Source: Rothia sp. (in: high G+C Gram-positive bacteria) (lineage in GTDB: Bacteria > Actinomycetota > Actinomycetes > Actinomycetales > Micrococcaceae). Taken from it: a DNA stretch of 14,930 nt. Every line of letters begins with the position of its first letter. Within the stretch, counting starts at the first letter, position 1. A model generated the notes under the pieces. That model saw only the letters and a program-made list of their open reading frames with translations, had not been told where the DNA came from and did not search any database. Location: assembly GCF_015265375.1 (NCBI RefSeq), contig NZ_JABZXW010000057.1:1-14930 (forward strand). Reading direction: 5' to 3'. Below, piece by piece: positions 6,189-13,404 of this stretch. The position numbers and the translations under genes are program-made.

Positions 6189-7841
6189 CTACTTGGTGCG
6201 GCGGCGGCGCGGACGAGGCTTCGCCGGGGCACGCTCAAAAAGCGCCACCGACTCCACGTGATGCGTATTCGGGTACATATCAAACGCCCGAAGCTGCACC
6301 ATATCCCAGCCCAGCTCACGCAAAATACCGGTGTCACGACCCAGGGATGCCGGGTCGCACGCCACATACAGAATACGCTTGGGGTCCAGCGCATCCAGGC
6401 GTTCCAGGGTGGTTCGGTTCGCGCCCTCACGGGACGGGTCAAGGACCACCGCATCAATGGCGGGGATTTCACCAAACTCAAGGGCGGTCTTCAAATCGAC
6501 CAGGTGGCGTGCCACGTCGCCGCGAATCACCTCAATGCGGGTGTTCGCAGAGTTCTCGGTGCGGGAGCAACCATCCGGCGCGAAGTTCGAACGGGCATCC
6601 TTATGGGTCACCGGGGAGCCCTCAATGCTGACGACAGTACCCGTTGCGCCCACGGCGTCCGCGAGCGCGGCGGTGAACAGGCCCGCGCCGGCGTACAGGT
6701 CGAGGGTGCATTCGCCTTCTTGCGGGCGGAGCATGGTGAGCATGGTTCCGACCATGGTGGAGGGGGCGGCGCGGTGAATCTGCCAGAAGCCGCCAGCGGA
6801 TACCTGGTAGCTGAATCGGCGGGAGCCGAAGGTGACTTCTTCGGTGACGGAACGCAGGCCCGCGCCGAGCAGCTGGTCGCCTTCGGGTACGCGGCGGTAG
6901 GGGGTGTGGGAGGAGCCGGGGCGGCGGCGCTTGGGCTTGCCGTTGGAGGTGGACTGCGGGGTGAAGAAGAGCGAAATCTTGCGCTTGGCGAGCAGTCCCC
7001 AGGCGTCGGATGCCTGCTGTTCGATGTCCTTGGCGACCTCTTCGATGGAGAAGCGCGGGTCGACGATGAACTGCAGCAAGACCCTGCCGCGGGAGGAGAC
7101 GGTTGCCTCGACTTCGCGTACACCGCGCAGGTTCAGCTTCTCAAGCTCTAGGTTGCGCAGTTCGGGTGCGGCGAGGGGGAAGTCTACGACCGGTACGGGC
7201 TGGGAGGCGCGGTACGGGTGCATGCCGATGCGCCAGGTGACGGCAGGGTTCTTCTTGCCGCCGTTCTTCTGCTCGCTGTTCTTCTCTTCGCTATCGTGCG
7301 CGCGGACCTTGGTCACGTTGTAGCGCACTCGGGTACGCCAGGACAGGCCCTCGTTGTTATCGCGCAGGGGAAGCTCTTCAACGATGAGGTTGGTCAGCAG
7401 GGGCGATTCGAGGGGCAGGCCGCCCAGTCGGTTGATTTGGGTGCGGACGATATCGGTCTTGTAGCGTCGCTGCTCATCCAGGTTGATGTGGCCGTACTCC
7501 ATGCCGCCGAGCAGTTCGGGTACGCCGGTCGCTGCGGCGCGTTCCTCTTCGGTGGCGAGCGCATCCGCCTGAATCCAGGGGTGGGGGCGGCGCGCCAGGG
7601 AGGGTACGGGTACGGAGATGACATCCGCGAAGTAGAAGCGGCGCTTGGGGCCGATTGCGGTGATGCGCACTTCTGCCTGTTCGCCGACGATGCCGTGACG
7701 CACAAAGATGACGCCCTGTTCGGTGCGCGCTACGAAGGCGCCGCCGTGCGCGGGTGCCTCGCAGGTGACGGTGAGGGTCTGCCCGACGCTGTATCCGTCT
7801 ACGTTGTTGGAGGCGGCAGGCGTGGTAGCAGGGTGAGTCAC
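6189..7841 (-). CDS. TrmA/RumA-family RNA (uracil-5-)-methyltransferase
   Basis: A class I SAM-dependent enzyme predicted to methylate C5 of a uridine in rRNA or tRNA. A TRAM RNA-binding domain covers about residues 14-76. The SAM-binding loop is DLYAGAGLF (381-389). A DPSR segment (468-471) holds the usual DPP-type position, the nucleophilic cysteine is C495 in YVACDP, and the likely general base is E530 in HHVES. The [4Fe-4S] cysteines of RlmD/RumA are absent: the corresponding segment RPHPWIQADA and GGMEYGHI has none. A Lys/Glu-rich insertion lies near 183-199, and the C-terminus is Arg-rich. The start is the GTG at 7841, with AGGAG 7 nt upstream; an ATG at 7846 leads directly to a stop. 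As I recall, mycobacteria carry a homologue at the same place (Rv2689c). Which uridine is modified cannot be told. Confidence 0.9.
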   Translation of the reverse strand: MTHPATTPAASNNVDGYSVGQTLTVTCEAPAHGGAFVARTEQGVIFVRHGIVGEQAEVRITAIGPKRRFYFADVISVPVPSLARRPHPWIQADALATEEERAAATGVPELLGGMEYGHINLDEQRRYKTDIVRTQINRLGGLPLESPLLTNLIVEELPLRDNNEGLSWRTRVRYNVTKVRAHDSEEKNSEQKNGGKKNPAVTWRIGMHPYRASQPVPVVDFPLAAPELRNLELEKLNLRGVREVEATVSSRGRVLLQFIVDPRFSIEEVAKDIEQQASDAWGLLAKRKISLFFTPQSTSNGKPKRRRPGSSHTPYRRVPEGDQLLGAGLRSVTEEVTFGSRRFSYQVSAGGFWQIHRAAPSTMVGTMLTMLRPQEGECTLDLYAGAGLFTAALADAVGATGTVVSIEGSPVTHKDARSNFAPDGCSRTENSANTRIEVIRGDVARHLVDLKTALEFGEIPAIDAVVLDPSREGANRTTLERLDALDPKRILYVACDPASLGRDTGILRELGWDMVQLRAFDMYPNTHHVESVALFERAPAKPRPRRRRTK

Positions 7842-7848
7842 AGCATTG

Positions 7849-7854
7849 TCTCCT
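7849..7854 (-). promoter_or_regulatory. Shine-Dalgarno site that decides the methyltransferase GTG start
   Basis: On the minus strand this reads AGGAGA. It is 7 nt from the GTG at 7841 but only 2 nt from the ATG at 7846, whose frame is ATG CTG TGA. This supports GTG as the true start. Confidence 0.65.
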
Positions 7855-7876
7855 AAAGAATCACTTAATGTGAATT

Positions 7877-7882
7877 ATTTTA
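7877..7882 (-). promoter_or_regulatory. Candidate -10 box of the methyltransferase gene
   Basis: TAAAAT on the minus strand, preceded by TG, lies about 35 nt before the GTG start. No clear -35 box is seen. If active, it gives the methyltransferase its own promoter, independent of the permease upstream. Confidence 0.45.
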
Positions 7883-8000
7883 CACCGGTTTGTACCTTTA
7901 CTCCGATTCCGACGCCCCGCAGGGGGCACCGAATAGGGCGTAAAGGGCAAAGTCCAGGCGCTATGCGGGGTTATTTGAACGAGTTACAGACCCCGGGCGG

Positions 8001-8080
8001 GGTGCCGGGCAATCATGCTGGGCGCCGGGCAATTATGCTGGGCGCAGGGCAATTATGCTGAGCGCCGGGCAAACGTTACG
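8001..8080. repeat. 20-bp tandem repeat, three full copies and a diverged fourth
   Basis: The units are exactly 20 bp: GGTGCCGGGCAATCATGCTG (8001-8020), GGCGCCGGGCAATTATGCTG (8021-8040) and GGCGCAGGGCAATTATGCTG (8041-8060). A fourth unit (8061-8080) keeps the first 12 bases with one change and then diverges. The array ends one base before the stop codon of the permease gene. A short ACCCC-GGGC-GGGGT hairpin (7990-8003) overlaps its left end. Confidence 0.85.
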
Positions 8081-8081
8081 G

Positions 8082-10292
8082 CTAGCGCTTCTTCTCGCGC
8101 GCTACGGCATCCGCCTCGTGCAGGCGACCGCGGTACACCGCGTGGCGGTTACTCTGGATTAGCTCGCGGCCGCCACCGGCAGAACGGGTCACGTTCGGAG
8201 CGACTGCCGCCGTATATCCCTCGGTATCAGCCGCAGACTCAGCGGTCGAATCGTTGGCAGTTTCTTTACCCTGCAGGCGTTGATCAAAAATCTCGTCGTA
8301 CACTTCGTCCTCGTGCATCGCCCACGGCACGGTCGCGGTCATCACGCCTGGCTCATGCAACAGCGCCTGCTTGAGGCGGCGCACCGTGCGGCGGTGCAGA
8401 AGACGCTGCCACCAGTGCTCCACCACGAACTCGGGCAGGTACACCACCAAAATATCGCGGGGCGACTTCTTGCGGCGGCGGCGAATATACGAGACGACCG
8501 CCTCCACGGTGTCACGGTACGGCGAATCAATCACCGACAGCGGCACCGGAATGCCCAGGGCGTACCAGCGCTTCTTTACGACTTCCAGGGCGGCGCGGTC
8601 GTTGTTGACCGTCAGCGCCTCAATCGTGGAGGGGCGGCCGGCACGCGCATACGAGAGGGCGCGAACCGCCGGGCGGCGCACACGCTCCACGTACACGATG
8701 GCGTGCACACGCGAAGGCAGGGCCGCCACATCCGCAACGGATTCAGCGTTCAGGGGGATGTCCAGGGCGGCATCCACTGCATCGTAGTGGCGGCGAGTCA
8801 CAACCATACCTCCAACCATCAGGGCAATCATTCCAAGGGAGAGCCACGCACCGGCGGCGAACTTCGTCACCACGACGATGACCAGCACCGCGGCAGTCAC
8901 CATCACGCCCACCGCAGAGACCGCAATATCGCGCAGCAGCGCGCGGCGCGGCATCTGCGCCAGGGTGATGCGCAGCAGACGCATGCGGTAGCGCACCACC
9001 GCCAGCTGCACGAGCACCATCGACAGGCACATGCCCACGATGTACAGCTGAATCAGCGCGTACACGTCCGAGTTGAAAACGGTGGTGAGGAAAATCGAAA
9101 TCGCCGACAGCGCCAGCACACCGTTCGCGTACAGGCCGCGAGAATCCACGCTACGGAAGAACACCGGCAGGTACTGGTAATCGGCAAGCGACGAAGCAAT
9201 CACCGGGAAGCCCGTAAACGCGGTCAGCGAGGCAATAATCAGCACGCCCACAGTGGCAAAAACCAGCAGCTGCGCGAAGAACGGCACACCCTGATAAATT
9301 GCCAACGCCACCTGGTACAGCGCAGGCTTCTGGTGGAAGTACTCCCCCGGCGTGTGCCCGTCAATGAACAAGAAACGGGTCGTATCGTGCACCATGTGAA
9401 CGCGGGTTGCCGCCGCAAAACCGAGCAGGCTCACCAACAGGACCGAGGTGATGACGCCCATCAGCATCATGGTGATTGCCGCATTATATTTCTTCGGGCG
9501 GCGGAAATACTTCACCGAATTAGAAATCGTAGAAACACCCGAGAACGCCACCAGGCCCGCAGAGAAAGAACGCGCCAGAAGCAGCATCAGCGCCAGACCC
9601 TCCAGCGAGTGGGTCTCGAGCTCGGGGGCAATCACATAGGTCGCTGACTCAGCCAGCGGCAGAGTGCCCGTGGCGGCACGAATCCAACCCACAATGAGGG
9701 TCGCTCCCAACAGTGCCAAGAACACGTACAGCGGCCAGTACGCAATCTTGCCCAGCAGCTGCACGCCACGCAGCGCAAACAAGGTCAGGGCAACAATGAG
9801 TAGCACCGCAATGTGCGTGCGCCAATCCTGAATCTGCGGATACAACGCCACCAAAAACGAGGACGCCGAAGACATCGACACCGCCACCGTGAGCGTATAG
9901 TCCATCAGCGAAGACGCACCCATCACAATCGACGGCAGCGCACCCAGCTTGCGGTGCACCAGCTGAATATCGCCCTCAGAAGCAATCTGATTAATGTTGT
10001 AGCGGTACGTGCCAATCACCAGCAGACCCACCATCGCCACACCCAAACCAATCCAGGGCGAAAAAGCGAGCGCAGACGCACCCGCGGCGGCAAGGGTCAA
10101 AATCATCTGGTCGGCGGCGTAGGCGACCGAAGAGATGCCGTCGGCACCGAAAAGAGGCAGGGCGTAGCGCTTCGGCAGCGCGACTGCCGAAAGATTTCGC
10201 GTGCTGACCGGCTGACCGGTCAGGGCGATGCGCATCCTATCCCAACGATTCCTCACGCTGTTAAGGCTATCGGTCGCGGCTTCAAAGCTCAA
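8082..10292 (-). CDS. APC-superfamily permease, KimA-like, probable K+ transporter
   Basis: A 736-residue membrane protein with about 12 transmembrane helices over residues 45-500 and a cytosolic C-terminal domain of about 230 residues with a USP-like look (for example AIVYVERVRR, DILVVYLPE). The N-terminal half resembles Bacillus subtilis KimA, a high-affinity K+ importer. Positions that I recall lining K+ sites in KimA are kept: D51 and Y58 in GADGISSVAY, D131/Y132/T135/S139 in MDYTLTVAVS, and Y374 in DYQYLP. A Thr and a Glu of KimA are replaced by S251 and S254, and the usual GGGAY/GGGDY motif is replaced by SEGDIQL. The gene is divergent from two TrkA/RCK genes, which strengthens a role in potassium. 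The start is uncertain: TTG 10292 lacks a Shine-Dalgarno site, and GTG at 10256 or ATG at 10235 are alternatives. Confidence 0.8.
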   Translation of the reverse strand: MSFEAATDSLNSVRNRWDRMRIALTGQPVSTRNLSAVALPKRYALPLFGADGISSVAYAADQMILTLAAAGASALAFSPWIGLGVAMVGLLVIGTYRYNINQIASEGDIQLVHRKLGALPSIVMGASSLMDYTLTVAVSMSSASSFLVALYPQIQDWRTHIAVLLIVALTLFALRGVQLLGKIAYWPLYVFLALLGATLIVGWIRAATGTLPLAESATYVIAPELETHSLEGLALMLLLARSFSAGLVAFSGVSTISNSVKYFRRPKKYNAAITMMLMGVITSVLLVSLLGFAAATRVHMVHDTTRFLFIDGHTPGEYFHQKPALYQVALAIYQGVPFFAQLLVFATVGVLIIASLTAFTGFPVIASSLADYQYLPVFFRSVDSRGLYANGVLALSAISIFLTTVFNSDVYALIQLYIVGMCLSMVLVQLAVVRYRMRLLRITLAQMPRRALLRDIAVSAVGVMVTAAVLVIVVVTKFAAGAWLSLGMIALMVGGMVVTRRHYDAVDAALDIPLNAESVADVAALPSRVHAIVYVERVRRPAVRALSYARAGRPSTIEALTVNNDRAALEVVKKRWYALGIPVPLSVIDSPYRDTVEAVVSYIRRRRKKSPRDILVVYLPEFVVEHWWQRLLHRRTVRRLKQALLHEPGVMTATVPWAMHEDEVYDEIFDQRLQGKETANDSTAESAADTEGYTAAVAPNVTRSAGGGRELIQSNRHAVYRGRLHEADAVAREKKR

Positions 10293-10297
10293 TTTTA
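10292..10297 (-). promoter_or_regulatory. Possible -10 box of the permease gene
   Basis: TAAAAT on the minus strand overlaps the first base of the TTG at 10292. If it is a real -10 box, transcription starts near 10285, the TTG is not translated, and the GTG at 10256 or ATG at 10235 is the true start. Confidence 0.3.
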
Positions 10298-10365
10298 TTC
10301 AGCCGAATAGTGGGCATTGCGAGCGGAATATCACGGGACATCGGCGCGGAACCCCACCCGCCCAT

Positions 10366-10371
10366 TACACT
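10366..10371 (+). promoter_or_regulatory. Candidate -10 box of the ceoB-like gene
   Basis: TACACT fits the TAnnnT form and lies 58 nt before the ATG at 10429. The divergent permease promoter lies about 70 bases away, so the short shared region could hold common control sites. No -35 box is obvious. Confidence 0.4.
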
Positions 10372-10428
10372 GGTAGAGGTAGACGGTAACGCCTTATCAG
10401 CACAAATCATCAACACTCGGAGGGATGT

Positions 10429-11319
10429 ATGCCTCACTTCGTCATTATGGGTGCCGGACGCGTGGGCGTCATGCTGGCGCGCACTCTGGAAGCTTCGGGG
10501 CATACGGTCGCCGTCATTGACCAGGACGAACGTGCTTTCCAGCCGCTGCGTAAGGGTTTTGAGGGCCGCCTGGTCACCGGTGTTGGTTTTGATGAGGACA
10601 CCCTCAAGCGTGCCGGCATTACCGAGGCGTACGCTTTTGCCGCCGTCTCGTCGGGCGATAACTCGAACATTATTGCCGCCCGCGTCGCCCGCGAAATGTT
10701 CAAGGTGAAGAACGTTGTGGCGCGTGTGTACGACCCGAACCGTGCCGAGTTCTTCCAGCGCATGGGCATTCCTACGGTGGCGTCGGTGCGCTGGTCCACA
10801 GACCAGGTGCTGCGCCGTCTGCTACCCGAGCAGGCGCTCAAGGGCGACTTCCGCGAACCCTCGGGCCGTCTCATGCTCACCGAAATTCCGCTCGACGACG
10901 GCTGGGCTGGCCACGCGCTGACCAGCATCGAACGTGCCGCCGGGGTGCGCATCGCCTACATCACCCGCTTCGGTGAGGGCATGCTCCCCCGCCCCGATTC
11001 CGCCTACCAGCAGGGCGATAGCGTGCACGTGATGATGCGCACCGACGACGTTGCGGACGTAACCCGCATTCTCTCCCGCCCGCCGCGTGTTGAAGATGAA
11101 GAAATGGAAGCAGACTACGCTCCCGCATCCGGCCACCGCAAGCACCCCCACGCTCCGAAGAAGCCCGCCGAATCCGGCGTGACAATCACCCCCAAGCAGG
11201 AGCACAACGAAACTCCCGTTGTCGAGCACGAATTCCATCTCGGTGACACTCCCCCGGATCTGCCTGATCCTCTCGAACTCATCGGCCGCCATCGTGACTC
11301 CTCGAAAGGTGAGAAGTAA
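10429..11319 (+). CDS. ceoB: TrkA/RCK potassium-uptake regulatory protein (CeoB-like)
   Basis: A cytosolic nucleotide-binding subunit that gates a K+ transporter. The Rossmann RCK_N domain covers about 1-125, with GAGRVG (8-13) and an acidic residue (D31) after the second strand, the pattern for NAD(H) binding. The TrkA_C domain covers about 143-217. A further 78-residue hydrophilic tail (219-296), rich in Glu, Pro, His and Lys, is not part of either domain; mycobacterial CeoB is about 227 residues and lacks it. The ATG has GGAGGG 4 nt upstream. Its stop codon directly abuts the GTG of the next RCK gene, so the two are translated together and probably form hetero-oligomers. The membrane partner is not a TrkH/TrkG in this window; the divergent permease is the nearest candidate. 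Confidence 0.9.
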   Translation: MPHFVIMGAGRVGVMLARTLEASGHTVAVIDQDERAFQPLRKGFEGRLVTGVGFDEDTLKRAGITEAYAFAAVSSGDNSNIIAARVAREMFKVKNVVARVYDPNRAEFFQRMGIPTVASVRWSTDQVLRRLLPEQALKGDFREPSGRLMLTEIPLDDGWAGHALTSIERAAGVRIAYITRFGEGMLPRPDSAYQQGDSVHVMMRTDDVADVTRILSRPPRVEDEEMEADYAPASGHRKHPHAPKKPAESGVTITPKQEHNETPVVEHEFHLGDTPPDLPDPLELIGRHRDSSKGEK

Positions 11320-11973
11320 GTGAAGGTCCTCATTGTTGGTGCCGGCTCCGTGGGTGCCTCCATCGCTAAAGAACTCATGATGAACGGCCACGACGTGACC
11401 ATCATCGACTCCAAACCCGAAGCCAAAAAGCGCGCCGACCTGCCCGGCGTGCGCTGGCATATTGGTGACGCCTGCGAGCTGTCCGTACTGCGCCAGGTGC
11501 ACCCGAACAAGGCGGACGTGGTTGTTGCCGCAACCGGTGACGACAAGGCAAACCTGATGGTCTCCCTGCTGGTGCGTAGTGAGTTCGGTGTGCCGCGCAC
11601 CGTGGCGCGCGTAAACAACCCGCGTAACGAATGGCTCTTCGACGACTCCTGGGGCGTGGACGTTGCCGTATCCACCCCGCGCCTGATGACCGCCCTCGTT
11701 GAGGAAGCCGTGGAAGTCGGCGACGTGGTGCGCCTGCTGACCCTGCAGGCAGGCGGCGCGACCCTCGCCGAATACACCGTGCCCGACGACCACCCCGTCA
11801 TCGGATACCGCGTGGACCATGTGCAGTGGCCCGTCGACACGGTGCTCACCGCCATCCTGCGTGACGGCGCCCCGATCCCGCCCAGCGCCGACGTGGCGAT
11901 CGAGGGCGGCGACGAGCTGTTCTTCATCACAACCATTGCCGGTGAGGATCAGATCCGCGCGCTGTTCGCGTAA
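11320..11973 (+). CDS. ceoC: TrkA/RCK potassium-uptake regulatory protein (CeoC-like)
   Basis: The second RCK protein of the pair. The RCK_N domain has GAGSVG at 7-12 and D30 at the end of the second strand, as expected for dinucleotide binding. A TrkA_C domain follows from about residue 138 to the end (IEGGDELFFIT near the C-terminus). At 217 residues it is the normal length and has no extra tail. Translation starts at GTG 11320, immediately after the TAA of the upstream gene, with a GA-rich segment (GAAAGGTGAGAAG) just before it; coupling is expected. A strong terminator 20-65 bases downstream ends the two-gene operon. In mycobacteria the same pair (Rv2691-Rv2692, recalled) occupies this place. 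Confidence 0.9.
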   Translation: MKVLIVGAGSVGASIAKELMMNGHDVTIIDSKPEAKKRADLPGVRWHIGDACELSVLRQVHPNKADVVVAATGDDKANLMVSLLVRSEFGVPRTVARVNNPRNEWLFDDSWGVDVAVSTPRLMTALVEEAVEVGDVVRLLTLQAGGATLAEYTVPDDHPVIGYRVDHVQWPVDTVLTAILRDGAPIPPSADVAIEGGDELFFITTIAGEDQIRALFA

Positions 11974-11994
11974 GCGTTTATACGTAAGTTTTTG

Positions 11995-12039
11995 GGTAGG
12001 CGAAAGCCCCGGTTACGGGTACCGGGGCTTTCGTCTACC
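11995..12039. terminator. Bidirectional terminator after the ceoBC-like operon
   Basis: A 19-bp stem with one mismatch (11995-12013 with 12021-12039) and a 7-nt loop. The core CGAAAGCCCCGGT pairs with ACCGGGGCTTTCG. It lies between the convergent ceoC-like and DUF3159 genes and should serve both. Confidence 0.85.
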
Positions 12040-12068
12040 TTCTAGAAGGCCTCTATGAAGTTATGGGG

Positions 12069-12875
12069 TTAGCGGCTTTCTGAGCCGTCAACTTCCGCAG
12101 TGTCGGCAGTTTCGGCAGTTTCGTCGGTCTCGGGGTCCTCACTCACCAGCGCCTCCTCCGGTGCCGACACACGCCACGCCAGCCACACGCCCAAAGCGTA
12201 CAGCGGCAGGCCCATCACCAGGCGTGTGGCGCCCAGCGCCTCCACATTATTGGCAAAGTACAGGGGCACCTGCACGGCAAGACGCAGCATCATCAGCACG
12301 GTAATAATCCAGGTCGCCAGCATGTACTGGCGCAGACGCACCGGGTTCTGCCGCCAGCTCAACGCCTCGCCACGAATGACCGCGAAAATCAGACCCATCA
12401 GCGGCCAACGCACCAGCATCGACAGCAGATACGCCAGAATGTACACGCCGTTCGTCCAGAAGCCGACCACAAAGTAGTCGCTCGCATTACCGGTACGGTA
12501 CGCGGCAAAGGCACAGATTGCCACGCCCACCAGACCGGTCAGCGCGCTCACCAGCTTAGAGCCCTGCACCAGACGAATCAGCGTGAACACGCCCGCCGCA
12601 GCCAGCGCCGCAATCAGGGACAGGTTCAGTTCCTTCGTCACGGTGAACAGCACCAGAAACGCCACCGCCGGCAGAGAGGACTCCACCAGGCCGCGCCAAC
12701 CGCCGATAGCGTGCAGAATATCCACATCACCGTTAGCGGTGCGGCGCATATTCGCACCCATGGAGGCGCTCAGGCTCTGCGCAAACTGGTTCCCCTCCCG
12801 CGCAGAATCAGTTGCGGGGCTAGTTGCGGGGTTAGCGTTCGGGTCGGGCTGGGTCGAAGACTGCTCAGCGCTCAT
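12069..12875 (-). CDS. DUF3159 family membrane protein
   Basis: A 268-residue integral membrane protein of the actinobacterial DUF3159 family, function unknown. The first 65 residues are Ser/Ala/Pro-rich and hydrophilic. Then come the family-typical IGGWRGLVESSLPAVAF segment and about six hydrophobic helices, including VAFLVLFTV, LIAALAAAGVFTLI, LVGVAICAFAAY, IILAYLLS-like, WIITVLMMLRLAV and LPLYALGVWLAW. The C-terminus is acidic. The ATG at 12875 is preferred over an in-frame ATG at 12914: it has AGAAGGGA a few bases upstream and overlaps the end of the OB-fold gene by 11 bases, which indicates translational coupling. It is the last gene of the dut operon and ends before the terminator at 11995-12039. 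A homologue is expected at this place in mycobacteria (Rv2693c, recalled). Confidence 0.88.
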   Translation of the reverse strand: MSAEQSSTQPDPNANPATSPATDSAREGNQFAQSLSASMGANMRRTANGDVDILHAIGGWRGLVESSLPAVAFLVLFTVTKELNLSLIAALAAAGVFTLIRLVQGSKLVSALTGLVGVAICAFAAYRTGNASDYFVVGFWTNGVYILAYLLSMLVRWPLMGLIFAVIRGEALSWRQNPVRLRQYMLATWIITVLMMLRLAVQVPLYFANNVEALGATRLVMGLPLYALGVWLAWRVSAPEEALVSEDPETDETAETADTAEVDGSESR

Positions 12876-13404
12876 ATTTTCCCTTCTCAGCAAAGAATTG
12901 CGGCACAATCTCATAGCGCGGGTTATAAATCACCGGCTGATGCGCCCTCACCGACACCACACCGGAACAGCGCAGTAGCGCACCGGCAAGCACACCGGGC
13001 ACCATCCGCTGCCCCTGCCACTTCAGCAGAATCCGGTCCCCCGGGTTGAACGGCGCATAGGGCGGGAACGACACCTCGTGCGAATCCTGCACCGCCACGG
13101 TCGCCAAAGACGCCGTGTTCAGGTGGTGCTGCTTCTCGGATTCCTCAGACTCCTCGTCGAAATCCTCACCGGGCGGCTCCACAATCGGCATACCAATCAG
13201 CGCCAACGGACTCGACCACTGCAGAGGCTTCGACTTCGCCACCACCAGCTCGGCACGGTACATCGGCTTATCCTGCAGCGCAGGCAACCACACCTGCTCC
13301 ACGCGTCCGGCAAGGCGTACGCGAAAGCGCTCGGGGTACCCGGGAGCAAGAATCTGCTCCTCCGGCACCGCGAGCGCACTCGGGTAGTTCGAGAACTCAG
13401 GCAT
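12865..13404 (-). CDS. OB-fold nucleic-acid-binding-like protein
   Basis: A 179-residue cytosolic protein resembling the small actinobacterial OB-fold proteins found beside DUF3710 and DUF3159 (Rv2694c-like, from memory). The first strands are in FRVRLAGRVEQVWLPA (27-42) and the last part, ILLKWQGQRMVPGVLAGALL through YNPRYEIVP, is the family-typical end. Between them lies an acidic, low-complexity insertion (about 75-118, including EDFDEESEESEK), which makes this protein longer than the roughly 120-residue relatives. The ATG overlaps the stop of the DUF3710 gene by one base (TAATG), and its own end overlaps the DUF3159 start by 11 bases. The ligand is not known; single-stranded nucleic acid is a guess from the fold. 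Confidence 0.75.
   Translation of the reverse strand: MPEFSNYPSALAVPEEQILAPGYPERFRVRLAGRVEQVWLPALQDKPMYRAELVVAKSKPLQWSSPLALIGMPIVEPPGEDFDEESEESEKQHHLNTASLATVAVQDSHEVSFPPYAPFNPGDRILLKWQGQRMVPGVLAGALLRCSGVVSVRAHQPVIYNPRYEIVPQFFAEKGKYER

Noticed and set aside
3780..7151. A 1,123-codon open frame on the + strand
   Set aside because: It lies antisense to dxs and the methyltransferase, is His/Arg/Ala-rich with no recognisable domain, and runs through the intergenic region. It is a product of the codon bias of the opposite genes.
8280..9647. A 455-codon open frame on the + strand
   Set aside because: Antisense to the permease gene, extremely rich in His, Arg and Gln, with no plausible fold. The minus-strand frame has clear transmembrane helices.
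10293..10428. A possible c-di-AMP (ydaO-type) riboswitch controlling the permease or ceoB
   Set aside because: The space between the divergent genes is only 136 bases and shows no recognisable ydaO-type structure or terminator/antiterminator.
349..12071. The 12-mer TAACCCCATAAC at two stop codons (349-360 on +, 12060-12071 on -)
   Set aside because: Exact 12-base matches are expected by chance in about 15 kb read on both strands, and nothing around the two sites is similar.
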